Of a stretch of DNA of 64,000 bases, positions 12,285 through 24,033 are shown one piece after another. How positions within the stretch are numbered: position 1 is the first letter of the stretch; every line of letters begins with the position of its first letter. The stretch is from contig NC_045429.1 in the NCBI RefSeq assembly GCF_902635505.1, positions 158,494,997 through 158,558,996 of the forward strand, written 5' to 3'. This DNA comes from Sarcophilus harrisii. Its lineage: Eukaryota; Chordata; Mammalia; Dasyuromorphia; Dasyuridae. The notes below the pieces were generated by a model, which saw only the letters and a program-made list of their open reading frames with translations, did no database searches and had not been told where the DNA came from. Position numbers and translations under genes: made by a program.

Positions 12285-12450
12285 ATGAGGCAGTTAGGTA
12301 GCACAGTGATAGAGCACTAGGCTTGAGTTCAAATTTGACTTCAGCAAATTATTAGCTGTGTGATCCTGGACAAATAAGTCACTTAACTTCGACCTGTCTG
12401 TTTCCTGTATAAAATTAGAATAAAAAGAGTACCTATTTTTCAAGATTGTT
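12285..12450 (+). mobile_element. Marsupial CORE-SINE copy
   Basis: Starts GAGGCAGTTAGGTAGCACAG and continues with AGCTGTGTGATCCTGGACAA and GTCACTTAACTTCGACC. Lies in PEX7 intron 4. Confidence 0.75.
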
Positions 12451-12867
12451 TACAAAAATTTATAAGTAAATAAATACTAGTACTAGTATGAAGATGTCAA
12501 ACCCCACAGAACTAATCTGGCCAGAATGGGGGAGTGGAGGGCAAAATACACTTTTATCCTTCACTTGCAGACCTAGGAGATTATGGGTATAGAATTCCAC
12601 ACATTCTGTCACACTTGGCTGATGTAGCTAGTTTTGTTGATCTGGTTTTTCTTTTCCTTTCTCTTTTTTCTTTTATTCTTTGTTACAAGTGATGAGTTTT
12701 GGGGGAAAAAATAGAAAGAGATACATCTAGAAATGAAGGTGATATAAAAACAAGCTATCAATGAAATTTCTTTTTTTTAAATAATCTACTTTAAAAGAAA
12801 TTATATAGTATAAGCAAAACAAACAAACCCAGAGAAACACATTTAGGAAAAAAAGAAAAGAATTGGG

Positions 12868-13000
12868 TGATAGACTTGTGAACTCCATGCAGTTGGAGAC
12901 TATATCTTATTTAAAAAGTGTATTCTCCATGCCCCTGGATCAGAACTTTGTATACAACAGATATACAATAAATATATGTTTAATACATTGAATGAAAATA
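12868..13000 (+). mobile_element. L2 3' end
   Basis: L2-like tail with GACTTGTGAACTCCATGCAG and ACAATAAATATATGTTTAAT just before PEX7 exon 4. Confidence 0.6.
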
Positions 13001-13029
13001 ATCTATTTGTTCTGTATGTTTTAACTTAC

Positions 13030-13107
13030 CAGTTTGGCTGTTTGATCCCATGAGCCAGACACCACAAGCTGCTCACCTCTGGTTTGGCTCCAGTCAACAC
13101 TATAAAC
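13030..13107 (-). CDS. PEX7: PEX7 exon 4
   Basis: The 78-base, phase 0-0 exon encodes 26 residues: VYSVDWSQTRGEQLVV followed by SGSWDQTAKL. It matches human PEX7 residues 114-139 except for alanine in place of valine in the DQTVKL segment. It forms most of a WD40 blade whose terminal WD pair is encoded by the first two codons of exon 5. The acceptor TTTTTAG|GTT has a weak, A-interrupted pyrimidine tract and the donor is CTG|GTAAGT, close to consensus. Exon 4 is separated from exon 3 by a 7.3 kb intron. Confidence 0.96.
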
Positions 13108-13109
13108 CT

Positions 13110-14440
13110 AAAAATATTTTTAAAGTTTCAATATACTATCACAATATTTTAATGGCATTACATTACAGGAAACATCTTTTTTAGGATAGAAATAAGGATG
13201 TCTTATAAATTGCATATTAAAATCTAAAGAACAGAAAGTCATATGATCATTTAGTTTATTGTACCTAAACCATCATGGAACATGAGAATCTACTCTACTT
13301 TAAAATATTTCTACAATATATTCTAAAATCTCCTTCATTACAAAATTACATTTTTTTTTAGACCTACCAATATATCACTGTTTGCAGCACCCCAAAGAAA
13401 TGTCAAGGCAGATTAGAAAGTTAGTCATTTCAAAAAGCATGCTTAGTCAATGTTTATCAGATGGTATTAAAATTAAATTAATATCCATATCTGGCCTTTC
13501 TTAGAGGATACTTATAGGAATGGTTATGAGCTTTCCAATCTCATGGTAAACAGCTTAGTTATCTTGCACTGTTTTTCTCATCTATTTCTTACTGTTTTTA
13601 GTCCCCTGCTCAGTTAACATGAAAAAAAATCACTAGAAATCTCATTTTTTACTACTGATTTTATAGATCAATACTATATGCTGAATTTGAAAAAAAAGTT
13701 TAAGTATCTATAAACATATGCAAATATCACCTAGGCATACGTAATTAATTTAATAAAGATACAAATAAATATAATTAGTCAATAGGTCATTTTTGGCTTT
13801 CATATGCTAGTATGATTTCTGTTATGATTTATAGTACTAAAGTCTGGTTATAATAAATATAAATATGACATCCTGTCCCCAATACATCTATGTCTAAGAC
13901 GCTTAAAGACTTCACACAATTATCTTTCATATACTTACAAGGTAAAGAAAACTACACTGTTGCAGCTTTCTTTTTAAACCCTGATAAAATTAGCATGTAT
14001 TATAATTTTTTAAATAGTTTTGTTCTTTCAAGGAAAAAAAAAAAAGAGCACAGTAAACATAGACCAGAACTAACTACAAGACAGATAACTTGGTGAGATG
14101 AAAGACTATTTCTTGAAAAACAAGGAAACAAATGATTGTCAAATCAATCACTACTTGAGTGCCTAATATTTACAAGGTGTAGGCTCACTGATATACAGAC
14201 TACTGAACCAGAAGACTTGTCTTCCTAAGCTTCCTAATCTGGCAAAACCTTCTGGTGATGAGTTTGCAAAAAGAAAAAGAAAATACTACTGTTAGTATTG
14301 TTAATGTTTAATGTCAATAAAAGTGACTATGGGAACTATAAGTAAGTATTATATTGATTATCACAAATATAAACCAAACAAAATAATGACTTAAAATGAA
14401 AAATAAATAAAAAGGAAGAAGCATGTAAATTGGGAAAAAA
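13110..14440. other. Unassigned intronic sequence (PEX7 intron 3)
   Basis: AT-rich with no exon and no confident repeat. Confidence 0.4.
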
Positions 14441-14449
14441 AAAATAGAA

Positions 14450-14615
14450 ATATGGAAGCAGAAAACCTGGCTTCAAATCCTGGCCTTTTTATATGTATGA
14501 CCTTGGGAAAGTCACTTTAATCTCTCTGGTTCAAAGTTCCTCACCTATGGAATAAAGGGGTTAGACTAGATGATCTCTATGAAGTACCTTCCCACTTTAG
14601 ATCTAGAATTCCATC
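14450..14615 (+). mobile_element. MIR copy
   Basis: Contains CTGGCTTCAAATCCTGGCC, TATGACCTTGGGAAAGTCAC and the 3' motif GGTTAGACTAGATGATCTCT, diagnostic of MIR-class SINEs. Confidence 0.85.
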
Positions 14616-14624
14616 CCTTGGTTA

Positions 14625-14800
14625 GGTGCTATGAAAGATGAAAAAGTATAGGGCAATTCCTGTGTTTAAAAAGCTCAGATTCTATTCAGGAAGACATAAA
14701 TGTGAAAAGAAAATTAACAATAAAAGGCAATACACATTAAGTGCTAAATGAACAGTACAAACAAGAAGTGCTACAGAGGTACAGTACTACAGTACAAAGA
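14625..14800 (+). mobile_element. Ancient therian interspersed repeat fragment
   Basis: TTAGGTGCTATGAAAGATG followed by AAGCTCAGATTCTATTCAGG resembles the 'catttattaagtgcctactatgtgcc' family seen elsewhere in the window. Family name not assigned. Confidence 0.5.
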
Positions 14801-14889
14801 AAGAATAGCTTACTTTGGACTAGGGTGGTCATCTGCATGGTAAAGGTGAGATATGTATGACCTTGACCTTAAAAGAAAAGGAATCAATA

Positions 14890-15040
14890 AACAGAGGACC
14901 ACAGACTTAAAGCATGAAGAGTCTTTAGAAGCCATCAAGTTTTTCCTCATTTTACAGATAGGAAAAGGGAATTCGTAAAGGATCCCTATCTTGTCTAAGA
15001 GCACACAGCTAATTAATGTCTGAAATGGCATCTGCATTGG
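14890..15040 (-). mobile_element. MIR copy
   Basis: Antisense CCTCATTTTACAGATAGG and GTCTAAGAGCACACAGCTAA blocks. Confidence 0.75.
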
Positions 15041-15088
15041 TAAAAGAACTTTCCTTATTGGAAATTTTCTATACCAATGATATAATAC

Positions 15089-15091
<3 letters not shown>

Positions 15092-15131
<40 letters not shown>
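15092..15131. repeat. (TA)n microsatellite
   Basis: About 20 TA units without interruption. Confidence 0.95.
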
Positions 15132-15133
<2 letters not shown>

Positions 15134-15134
15134 C

Positions 15135-15960
15135 TATGCATGAATACATATACTACAAAAAGGAAAAAAAAAAAAGTAATTTCATTTATGGCCCTCATAT
15201 TTCAATGTTTTTTTTTTCTCAAATGCTTTAGTTATTAATTATTATACCAATCTCAAATATAATTCAGTGAATTCGAAGATTTCAGATGAGAATTACTAAT
15301 CTATTAATGGTTTGTCAGAAAAGTCTTCAGATGAATGAGTTACTCCATAATTTAATGTCTTGTAGAACTAAAGATGGTTTTCACATTTCAGTGTCATCTA
15401 GTATTGTATGAAGTAAAATAATTGAAAAAAGCTCATAAAAACATTTAGGATTTATTTTCAAAATCCTTTCAAAGAATAAATAAATTGATGGTTTGTATCT
15501 CTTACTATTGTGTTTAGCATATGGAATTAGAAAAACTCTGAATGAAAAGTGTTTTAATTTAGTGTATCTTAATTGAAATTGGCAAACCTTAAAAAGATTC
15601 AAAATGAACTCTGGTAATTAGCTGTAATAATAAAATTTGTGCTTACAAGCTATACTTCTGAAAAAACTCTCTCACAAAACAACATCAATTACTAAATTAA
15701 ATTCAGTGATTTAGTTTTGCATATGAACCAATACATCTCTTTTTTCATTACTTAAAACCATTTTTGAAGATGTGAATTCACTGGAAAATGATTAACATTT
15801 TTTCTATCTGATCATCTCTATGTACCTTCATCTGCGGACTTCCTATCAGTGAATTGCAGATACTACTGCTACCAAACTACTACTTCTTGAAGAAGAAACT
15901 TACTGATGTCTATTTTCTTTGAGACCTTATTCTATACTCAAAAAAACAGTAGAAATTTCC
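15135..15960. other. Unassigned intronic sequence (PEX7 intron 3)
   Basis: No exon or repeat recognised. Confidence 0.4.
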
Positions 15961-15971
15961 CTAGCATATCA

Positions 15972-16240
15972 TGAGGCAACTGGTAGTATGGTGGATACAG
16001 CACCAGGCCTGGAGTCAGAAAAAACTGAATTCAGAATTTACCCTTAGATATTCTCTTGTGTTACTCTGGACAAGTCACTTAACCTCTGTTTGTCTATTCC
16101 CTAATCTGTAAAAGGGAATAAAAATAGCATCTGTCATGCAGGATTATTGTTGAGGAACAAATTAGATACTATTTGTAAAAGTATAAGTGCACAGTGCCTG
16201 GCACATTGCAGCTGCTATATAAATGCTTCTTCCTTTCCTT
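15972..16240 (+). mobile_element. CORE-SINE copy, near full length
   Basis: Begins GAGGCAACTGGTAGTATGGT, with GGCCTGGAGTCAG, TACTCTGGACAAGTCACTTA and a 3' part including CAGTGCCTGGCACATTGCAG and TATATAAATGCTTCTTCC. Confidence 0.85.
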
Positions 16241-16249
16241 CCCCTTTTA

Positions 16250-17060
16250 AATCATAAGATTTGAAATCAAAACCTTAACATCTAATTTTATACCAAATAA
16301 GATTTTTTTAAAAAATAGTATGAATGTCTATTCATATGCAAAATAAACTAGAAAACTAGATATGGTATGACATTCTTTAAGGATTTGGGGGATCTAAGTT
16401 TTGTGTCACTAAATTAGATTTTCTTTTTACATTTCTTATGAAAATATAAATAAGCAATAATTATATGAAAGAAATTGACATATTTTTGTATAAAGATTTT
16501 GTACAAAGAGCAAAGAATTCAAACTCTTTAATAAAAAACTACCTTAAATATCATCTTCATGATGAAATTTAAAACTGGTTAACCATATTCATTTCTTAAC
16601 TAATATATTGCTTTGGATGGTAAAGGATAATCAAAAGCCAAATGTAAATCCTCTAGCTAGAGTTTAACTTAAGTCAGCTACAAACAGATTTCTCAGTTTT
16701 CTAGGGAAAGAGGCAAGCTCTTAAAAACAACCTAAACATATACACAATTTAACAAGGAAAAGTGTTCATAGTCTTTTTTATAGTCCTAAAACTTTCAGGA
16801 CTATCTCAACTTCAGCCTGTGAATTTCATATAAAATTCAGCAAGATGAAGAGAAACAATGAGTTGTCATCTTTTCATAGGCCCAAAAGTCTAGCACAATG
16901 TAAAGGCTGTCTATTCTCTCTCTCTGGAACAAGTGTTCTTCTTTTAATAACCCTATAAGGTAGATACTATAATTATATTAGCAGGATTAGCTGAACAGCA
17001 GCATGAAAAATAGGTTGGGAAGACCAGAGGCAAGAAAGACAAAATAGGCTATTAATTACC
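16250..17060. other. Unassigned intronic sequence (PEX7 intron 3)
   Basis: AT-rich, with no exon or repeat recognised. Confidence 0.4.
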
Positions 17061-17065
17061 ACTGG

Positions 17066-17180
17066 TTGTCCCTCATGCCTAGGGCTCTCTTACTTGTCTT
17101 AGCTTCTCTCAGATTTCAGCTAAAGCCTTTTCCAGATATCTTTAATAGTACCTTTTCCTCTGAAACTATCCTTAAGACTA
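17066..17180 (+). mobile_element. L2 fragment
   Basis: AGCTTCTCTCAGATTTCAGC and TAAAGCCTTTTCCAGATAT match the L2 'cagctcaaatgccacctcctccaggaagcctt' region in decayed form. Confidence 0.5.
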
Positions 17181-17219
17181 GTCCCCAGGCTAAGGCAGGA
17201 AATCCAAATTCCAAAACAT

Positions 17220-17610
17220 TCATCTGGCTAACATGTTTAAGTGTTTACTACCAGCCTGATATTGTGCTAAGTAAGAAGTAGAGAAGGCAAGAAAGGCAAA
17301 AATAGTCTCTACATTCCAACATAGTAGACAACATGTAAATAGCTTGTTTTTTCAGAGTAAATTGAAGAAAAGGAAGTTTCTAGGAGCTAGGGATAAGAAG
17401 TATAAGGAAGAAGAAGGCTGAGAGAGACTTCTTACAAAAAAATGTATTTAAACTTTGTGCTGAAGGATGACGGGAATTCTAAAAGACAGAGGTGAGAAAG
17501 GAATACATTCTAGACATGAGGGAATAATAGTACAAAAGCATTACAACAGGAGATAAGCAAGAAACAGCAAGAAAGCCAGTTGGCACTAGACAAATCTAAG
17601 GTAATATCAC
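17220..17610 (+). mobile_element. Ancient therian interspersed repeat
   Basis: Reads TTTAAGTGTTTACTACCAGC, CTGATATTGTGCTAAGTAAG, GAGAGACTTCTTACAAAAAA, TTGTGCTGAAGGATGACGGG and a 3' AACAGCAAGAAAGCCAGTTG. These are in the order of the repeat that begins 'catttattaagtgcctactatgtgcc'. Family name uncertain. Confidence 0.6.
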
Positions 17611-18012
17611 AAGATTCTAAGAATATGGTCAGTTAACATCTAAATCCAAGTCATACTTTGTGAAAAACCATTCTGAGTTAATTCAAATGAAAAGAATTTT
17701 ATACTTTTTTTCTCTTTCCTCCCCAAACCTTCAACTACTAAAGTCTAATAGTGTGCAAATCAAGAAAATTCTAATGCCTTGCTCTGCTTTGTCAAGTTTA
17801 ATTAAACAACAACAAACTAGAAATTAAATAAATTCTGATAACTAATGAAATTGAGCATAGATAAGTCCTAAGTAAAATTTATGTCATTGAAAAATTTACA
17901 AGTTTAAAAAACAAGAACTTTAAAAGAGATAAGCTTTGTATAAAAAGAAACATAATTTTAGTATAAGAAAATACATAGTTGTTCCAAATGATAACAGATG
18001 TTTTATTTTTGT

Positions 18013-18225
18013 TGTTTTTAAGATTAGGTCTCCCTCACTAGCCCAGGTTAGAAGTATAAACTGACTAATTTTGGAACTGATCCCACTCTGATCTTCATGG
18101 AAATAATCCAATCCATTTCCAATGTGGGCCAGCTTGACCTTCTGGATGCCACCTGCCAAAGTCCAATCCCAGGAGCTCACCATATTAATGCTGATCTGAA
18201 CAGCTTAGTTCACTGTAGCTAAAAA
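18013..18225 (-). pseudogene. RN7SL (pseudogene): 7SL (SRP) RNA retropseudogene
   Basis: The reverse complement aligns along its length with the S domain and 3' Alu domain of mammalian 7SL RNA. Recognisable blocks, in order, are CAGCATTAATATGGTGAGCT, CTGGCCCACATTGGAAATGG, AAGATCAGAGTGGGATC, and AACCTGGGCTAGTGAGGGAG followed by ACCTAATCTT. Because the central S domain is present, this is a 7SL copy and not an Alu-like SINE. An A-rich tail follows its 3' end (T-rich plus strand at about 17,999-18,014), indicating reverse transcription and insertion. The 5' Alu-domain part is weak, with possible homology up to about 18,260. Many substitutions make it old and non-functional. It lies in PEX7 intron 3, in the same orientation as the gene. 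Confidence 0.85.
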
Positions 18226-18269
18226 AATCTAATAGGTCTAAGAGTTCAAATCACACAATTCTACAAATT

Positions 18270-19220
18270 ACAGAATATGTTACACAAAGTCACAGAAAGG
18301 GTACTTATCTAAACTATGACTAAATAATAAATATTTAAGAAATAATATATGTTCTTGAAATTTCCTGAAATTAGCAAAATATATTGGAAAAGACAACTGA
18401 TACTTATTTCCATTCTTCACAGATATTCCTACAATTGGACTAATTCTACTTTACTTTTGAGTATCATACATGGTTTTGTCTTGAAAATATCAAGTGAAGA
18501 ATCACTTACAAGCATATATTACAGTGTTTGGTATAGTGCTAGGTACAAAATAATTTTGGTAAAATACATGAAGTTCATCAAAGAAAGAACATTACAGATA
18601 AATTTGTGTCTTTTTAACAATCTGAGTCTAAAATTTCATCTATGATAGAAAATGCCCGTGAGGAAACTCTTTCCATTGATGCATACGATAATAATATGAA
18701 TTGTAGAAGCAATTTGCATAAATTTGCTTAGGGGACTAAGTGATTTGCTGACAGTTATAAAGTCAGTATGGATTTTGGTTTTGAATACATGTCTTTCTCA
18801 CTTTGACCTCCCTAAATTCACCTTATTTAATTAAGTTATATGTAAAATAAACATATAAAAGTCCATAAAAACAAAAAACAAAACAAACAACAAAAAAAAA
18901 CGAAGTTTGCTTACCCATTTTTACATCAAATATTTGAATTTCTACATATAAGCTTTAGTCTTACCCAAAGAATGCATTAACTCTCAGATTAAAAACAAAT
19001 AGGAAGCATTATATATTTTTACATTCTATTGTTTCTGTTTTCTGTCTATTTAGCTGGACACAAATGCAGAAAAATAGAAAAAGCAATGGACGTATGCATC
19101 ACAAAAGAAGCTATCAGATCTTATGGCTATTTTGGTTGGTTTTGTTGAACTATTTTGGTTCCTTATTACTTTTCTCCTTCATTGCTACTCAGTATGGTTC
19201 TCTGGTGAGAGGGAAAGGAT
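18270..19220. other. Unassigned intronic sequence with a weak MIR fragment
   Basis: A possible antisense MIR piece lies at about 18,725-18,800 (AAGTGATTTGCTGACAGTTA). The open frame at 18,349-18,645 has no recognisable domain. Confidence 0.35.
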
Positions 19221-19224
19221 ATAT

Positions 19225-19290
19225 TTGGACATGAATATGATTACACAGTACCTGGCAAAAAGGAGGCACTTAATAAATATTTACTCTGGT
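19225..19290 (+). mobile_element. L2 3' tail
   Basis: CACAGTACCTGGCAAAAAGG then AGGCACTTAATAAATATTTA is the L2/MIR 3' terminal motif. Confidence 0.6.
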
Positions 19291-19299
19291 ACATATAAA

Positions 19300-20000
19300 A
19301 ACAAAAGATATCAATAAAATGCTTTTAAAAGGGTTTCAGAGTGACAAATTCTTTAAAATTCAACATTTTGAGAGATGTTTTATGAGTTGATGAGGCTCAG
19401 CATTCATGACAATAAGGAATTTTTTAAAGTTCTATTTTTAAACTATGCCATATAAAAGAGAAATTTAGAAATGAAAATTGCTACACAGCTTGGTTTTATC
19501 TAATGGTCTTAAGACGAACAACTAATTTTCAAAATACTAAAGTTAAATTAGTAAGATCAAAGAAAAAGAAAAATTTTAGAAGCAGTATGGAGAAGCCCAT
19601 AGATCTTAACTTATTAAATCCCCATAGATCTCTACATGGATGTAGATCTATCATTACATGATGCTCAAAAACCAACATGATCCATGAAGATAATAGGAAA
19701 AAAAATGTTACAGGACAATTTGTGCTTTTCATTGGGATGTTCAAACTATGCAAAATGAACATATGTACATAGTAGCAGTATCCTTCTTTTGAGTTTCTGT
19801 ATCTCACCTATTCATCTTTTTACTTTTTCAAAATAGTAAGCAGTTCATTTGTCAATCTCTGAATTACAAAGTCTAGAAATTCTGCCTTAGAAACACAAGA
19901 ATGCCTCCTAAAGATGACAGGGAGTATCCACAAGTTACTATTTGCCTTTCAATGCCTTTTTCAGAAATTATTCTGACAAACTGAAAACTAAAACAACTCA
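19300..20000. other. Unassigned intronic sequence (PEX7 intron 3)
   Basis: No exon or repeat recognised. Confidence 0.4.
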
Positions 20001-20002
20001 GA

Positions 20003-20310
20003 AGTACCATTTCACTCCTATTAGATTGGCTAATATGACAGGAAAAGAAAATGATAAATGTTGGAGAGGATATAGGAAAACTGGGACATGAACTGTTGGT
20101 GAATTTGTAAACTGATCCTTTCTGGAGAGTAATTTGAAACTATGCCTAAAAAAGCAATAAATTATGTATACCCTTTGATCCAACAAAGTATTCGATCCTA
20201 TATCACAAAGAAACTTTTTTAAAGGGTGAAAGGACCTATTTTTACAAAAAATATTTATAACAGCTCTCTTTGTGGAGGCAAGAATTATAAATTGAAGAAA
20301 TAATACTGCC
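20003..20310 (+). mobile_element. LINE-1 ORF2 C-terminal fragment
   Basis: Decayed copy of the ORF2 end: CCTATTAGATTGGCTAATAT, GATAAATGTTGGAGAGGATA, and ATGTATACCCTTTGATCCAA align with the other LINE-1 3' copies in this window. About 75 bases from PEX7 exon 3. Confidence 0.8.
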
Positions 20311-20389
20311 CTTTGAGAATATTTTTCATATTCAAAGATCTCATACAGGGACAAATGCCTTAATTGAAAAGTATCTTGTCCAAAATCTA

Positions 20390-20605
<216 letters not shown>

Positions 20606-20699
20606 TCATTTTTTAGTAACAACCAAAGATACTGAAATATTATCTTCAGAATTTTACAAAAAAATATTTCTGGGACAAAGGAGTAGCAAATAATTAATA

Positions 20700-21235
20700 A
20701 TACTCACTTAGGCCCATCATTTTAATTTCCCCACTAAATTTATTTTTAAAAGTGACAAGTATTTATTAGCTGATTCAGTGTTTTTCTCTTCTCTATCCTT
20801 GCCTTTACTAACTGAAGTATTTTTTTGTTAATGAAAAAGTCTCTAAAGAAAAAGAAGTAAAAATATCTAAAACAACTTACAAACTAGATAACTGATTCCC
20901 AAATAATCAAGAGTTCATAATACTGAAAATAGAGAAGGATTATTACATATTCTATTTAAAATTTCTTATATCTGATTTTTAAAAATTATAAATAGATGAT
21001 TGCTAAGACTAATTATAAAAGAAGCATGGCATATCAAAATTCGCGACTTTGTGAAATATCTTCTGAATATTGCCAAATAAAAAACTATTTTATTAAACAA
21101 ATACATTCAAAACAAATCTAATCTTGACTATGGGAAAGCCCTCAAACTGTGTTCAACTAGCAGTGATAAGACAATTAAATTTATTAATTAATTAATAAGA
21201 AAATTAAATTTATTAATTTAATACCTATATCACTG
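20700..21235. other. PEX7 intron 2, unassigned
   Basis: AT-rich. A short duplicated AATTAAATTTATTAATT motif lies at about 21,173-21,222. Nothing else recognised. Confidence 0.45.
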
Positions 21236-21239
21236 TTAC

Positions 21240-21297
21240 CTTTTAAAGTGTCCAATCCCAGCTTCATTTTGTTCTAGTACAATAAGTGTTCCACAGC
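21240..21297 (-). CDS. PEX7: PEX7 exon 2
   Basis: The 58-base exon encodes GCGTLIVLEQNEAGIGHFK plus the first two bases of a serine codon, collinear with human PEX7 residues 44-63. The acceptor follows a long pyrimidine tract ending in TTTTTAG and the donor is AG|GTAACAG. It enters in phase 1 and leaves in phase 2, matching exons 1 and 3. This segment belongs to the first blade of the beta propeller and is the least conserved of the five exons. Too short to be seen as a long open frame, it was found by splice-site and homology reading. Confidence 0.93.
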
Positions 21298-21629
21298 CTA
21301 AAAAGGTAGAAAAGAGAAAGGAGGTAATTAAAATTATATTTAATATTAACATTACAGCCAGCCTACGTTAGTTATACTATGAAACTACCAAGTTTAACAA
21401 GGTTGCATGTACTGAAGTACAATTCATTTTTTTTGTCCCTACTACTACTTAGTTGGAATCATTATTCAATCAGAATCTGCCTTTTAAAAGATATTCCAGC
21501 TAGGTAAAGTTTTTACACTTTTTCATATAGCTACTGGTACAGTATATAATAAGCACACAAAATCTTCATATGACTTTAGTTATCTTTAAAATATGAGAGG
21601 ATTTTCTATGTATTTAATTGTAAAGGGTT

Positions 21630-22115
21630 GAAACTCTGAATAGGTGCACTGGAATCAGACAACTGAGCACTTAAGGCTAATTGCCTATTGGACAATAACT
21701 CTATTAGCATATGCTTGGAAAAATGGCCCATCTCACTATTCTATGCTGGCTCGATCTTTTGGTGTATACAGATAATCATAGGAGAGATTAGAGGGTGGAG
21801 TGAGACAAGCCAGAGTCACTTTGGAGGACATGGAGAAGGGAGGTTGGTGGAGAGCTTGTAGCAGTTTTGTCCACCCCCTTCACTTCTCCCACTAAAGACC
21901 AAGGACTTTTGCTTATCCTGACTCCAGCTGTTCTTGAGGCCTCCAGGGAGCTAGCCCAGACTTTACATTTAATAGTGCTCTCAATTAACAAAAAATTTTC
22001 TTCTGTTCCCCCAAAATAATATTATGATAACTATGATAGCTAAGCAAAACAAAGTCCTAAATTGGCCAAGTCCAAAAATATATCTCAGTCTGAATCTATT
22101 CCTTTTCTGTAAAAT
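21630..22115 (+). mobile_element. LTR fossil in PEX7 intron 1
   Basis: Resembles a marsupial endogenous retrovirus LTR: a promoter-like GTGTATACAGATAATC, a pyrimidine-rich block, TCCAGCTGTTCTTGAGGCCT, AATAGTGCTCTCAATTAAC and a 3' CTCAGTCTGAATCTATT. Ends are approximate. No internal coding region is attached, so it looks like a solo LTR. Confidence 0.4.
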
Positions 22116-22154
22116 GTAAGGTTTTCAAAATAAAACCTATTAAATGGCTGACCA

Positions 22155-22260
22155 AATTGTGAGCTTCTTAAGGACAGGGGCTATCTTTTGCACCTTTTTA
22201 TATCTCCAGGATTCAGCAGCGTGTCTAATAGTGAGTGCATAATAAATGTTTGACTGACAT
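22155..22260 (+). mobile_element. L2 3' tail
   Basis: TGTGAGCTTCTTAAGGACAG, TATATCTCCAGGATTCAGCA and TGCATAATAAATGTTTGACT form the standard L2 3' end. Confidence 0.85.
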
Positions 22261-22498
22261 TATAAAGTGAATATAACAGTGATTCTATGCCACACTAAAT
22301 TAGTTATACATTTGCTAATAGTAATTATTATAATTTTGAAAATAATAAATCAATAATTAATAAAAAATAATAAAGAAAATAAAGTAAAAAAAAAAGTTTC
22401 CTCTTAATTTCAAAATGTACAACATTCTTTTTCATAGAACTTCTATTGAAGGAAAAAAGCCTTCTACAATACCAGAACGGTATACTGGCTTGTTTCGT

Positions 22499-22596
22499 AG
22501 TTCTGATCTAAGCCAGCTAGTTCACTATGTTAAAACATGTTGCCAATAGTTCCGATCTAAGCCAGCTAGTTCACTGTGTTAAAACATGTTGCCAAT
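22499..22596 (+). repeat. Two-copy 49-bp tandem duplication
   Basis: Copies at 22,499-22,547 and 22,548-22,596 start AGTTC(T/C)GATCTAAGCC and end ACATGTTGCCAAT. They differ at only two of 49 positions, so the duplication is recent relative to the surrounding repeats. Confidence 0.97.
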
Positions 22597-22611
22597 AAGA
22601 CTGAAGTTGGA

Positions 22612-22712
22612 AACAAACTTCTTGAAGGCAAAGATGGTTTCGATTTTGTCTTCATATCCCCAGTGTCTCGATTGAGCATTTTGCACAAAGTGAGCTCTTG
22701 GTGTTCAGGAGA
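22612..22712 (+). mobile_element. L2 3' tail
   Basis: AAACTTCTTGAAGGCAAAGA followed by TTTTGTCTTCATATCCCCAG is the L2 3' end pattern. Confidence 0.7.
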
Positions 22713-23204
22713 ATGATTATTTGTTCTCCTATGGCCACAAAATAGAATTCCCAAACAACTAGCCTACAAATCTGTGAAGCTGGCCCCAAGTAGAGCAAAA
22801 GCAAAAGAACAGAAAAACTTTTGCAAATCCATCACCACTTCTGATAAAACAAAAACATACACCAGTTTTTGGTGGGTCAGTACAATCATATCTATGCAAG
22901 AGAAATAGCATTTCATTCTAAATAATTTCTAGAAAACAGATTTGATCATTAAGAAAGATCAGTTTTCTTGGTTCAACCTCTTTTTTTAGAGGATAACGAT
23001 AAGGCCTAAATAGCAGTAGGCAAATGACTACTGAATGGTTGTTTTTTTTGTTTTTTTTTTCTCATCAAAAGAAACTTTGCTTCTGCAATCATCGAGTATA
23101 TTAGGGAGCAGGGGAGAAGAGTTTTCTAAAAAGTTTAAGAAAAGATAAAATAATTACCCCCAAGCTCATAAGTACTCAAGAAAGATAGAAGAAAGGAAAA
23201 AAAA

Positions 23205-23455
23205 TGTTTTATTTGTATGGAAGCTAGGTGCAAAATCTGAATTAAAATTAATCTCAGATACTTATTAACTGTATGATCCTGGGCAAGTAACTTAATCTGT
23301 CTTCCTCAGTCTCCTCTTCTATAAAGCAGGAATAATAATAACACCCATCTACAAGGATGTTTTTTTCAGGACTAAATAAGATAATAATTTAAAAATTAAG
23401 GAATGTCCAATCCCAGCTTGACACACAAGGCTATATAAAGTGAGCTATTATTATG
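23205..23455 (+). mobile_element. CORE-SINE copy
   Basis: TAACTGTATGATCCTGGGCA, AGTAACTTAATCTGTCTTCC and a 3' TATATAAAGTGAGCTATTAT. PEX7 intron 1. Confidence 0.75.
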
Positions 23456-23614
23456 ACTTGCATACATTTTTATATACATTATTTAAACTTGAAACTTTGT
23501 TAGCGTTGTCTGAAGCTGACATAGCAGACTATATGCCCCTTTGATCCAGACGGATAAAGGTGGCTTGCCCAAATCTTCAACTTAGTTAGGGAAAGAGCCA
23601 AGATGAAAATCAGC

Positions 23615-23935
23615 ACTTGAATTCAATAATTATTAAGTATCTACCATATCTAAAGCATGATTCCAAGAGAAATACAAATATGATTTAAATAGTTAAATTC
23701 TAAAGGGGCAGAGGGAATGGGGATCTAATAGGGGGTTTCACACAAGTAACTATAATTCAAAATAAAATACTAGCATATTAAAACACACACACACACAGCA
23801 CTCCAGATTGGAGGGAAAAACATGCATAGAAAGCTCAGCGCCAGAGAATCTAGGCTCAAGAGTACAGTCAAACGAGAAACTTCAGGAGGGTTGAGGTTGC
23901 TAGAGGGATGGGAAATAAGGAAGAGATTCTAAGAA
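23615..23935 (+). mobile_element. Possible ancient therian interspersed repeat
   Basis: ATTATTAAGTATCTACCATA resembles the head of the 'catttattaagtgcctac' family. The rest is decayed. A CA run lies at 23,783-23,798. Confidence 0.4.
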
Positions 23936-24033
23936 AAGGCTAAATTTATTGCATTTTGTTCACTTAGAAGCAGCTGCCTATCCAAATTAAAACTGGAGTA
24001 GAGTGGATTACGTTAGAAATAGATGAGAGAGGG

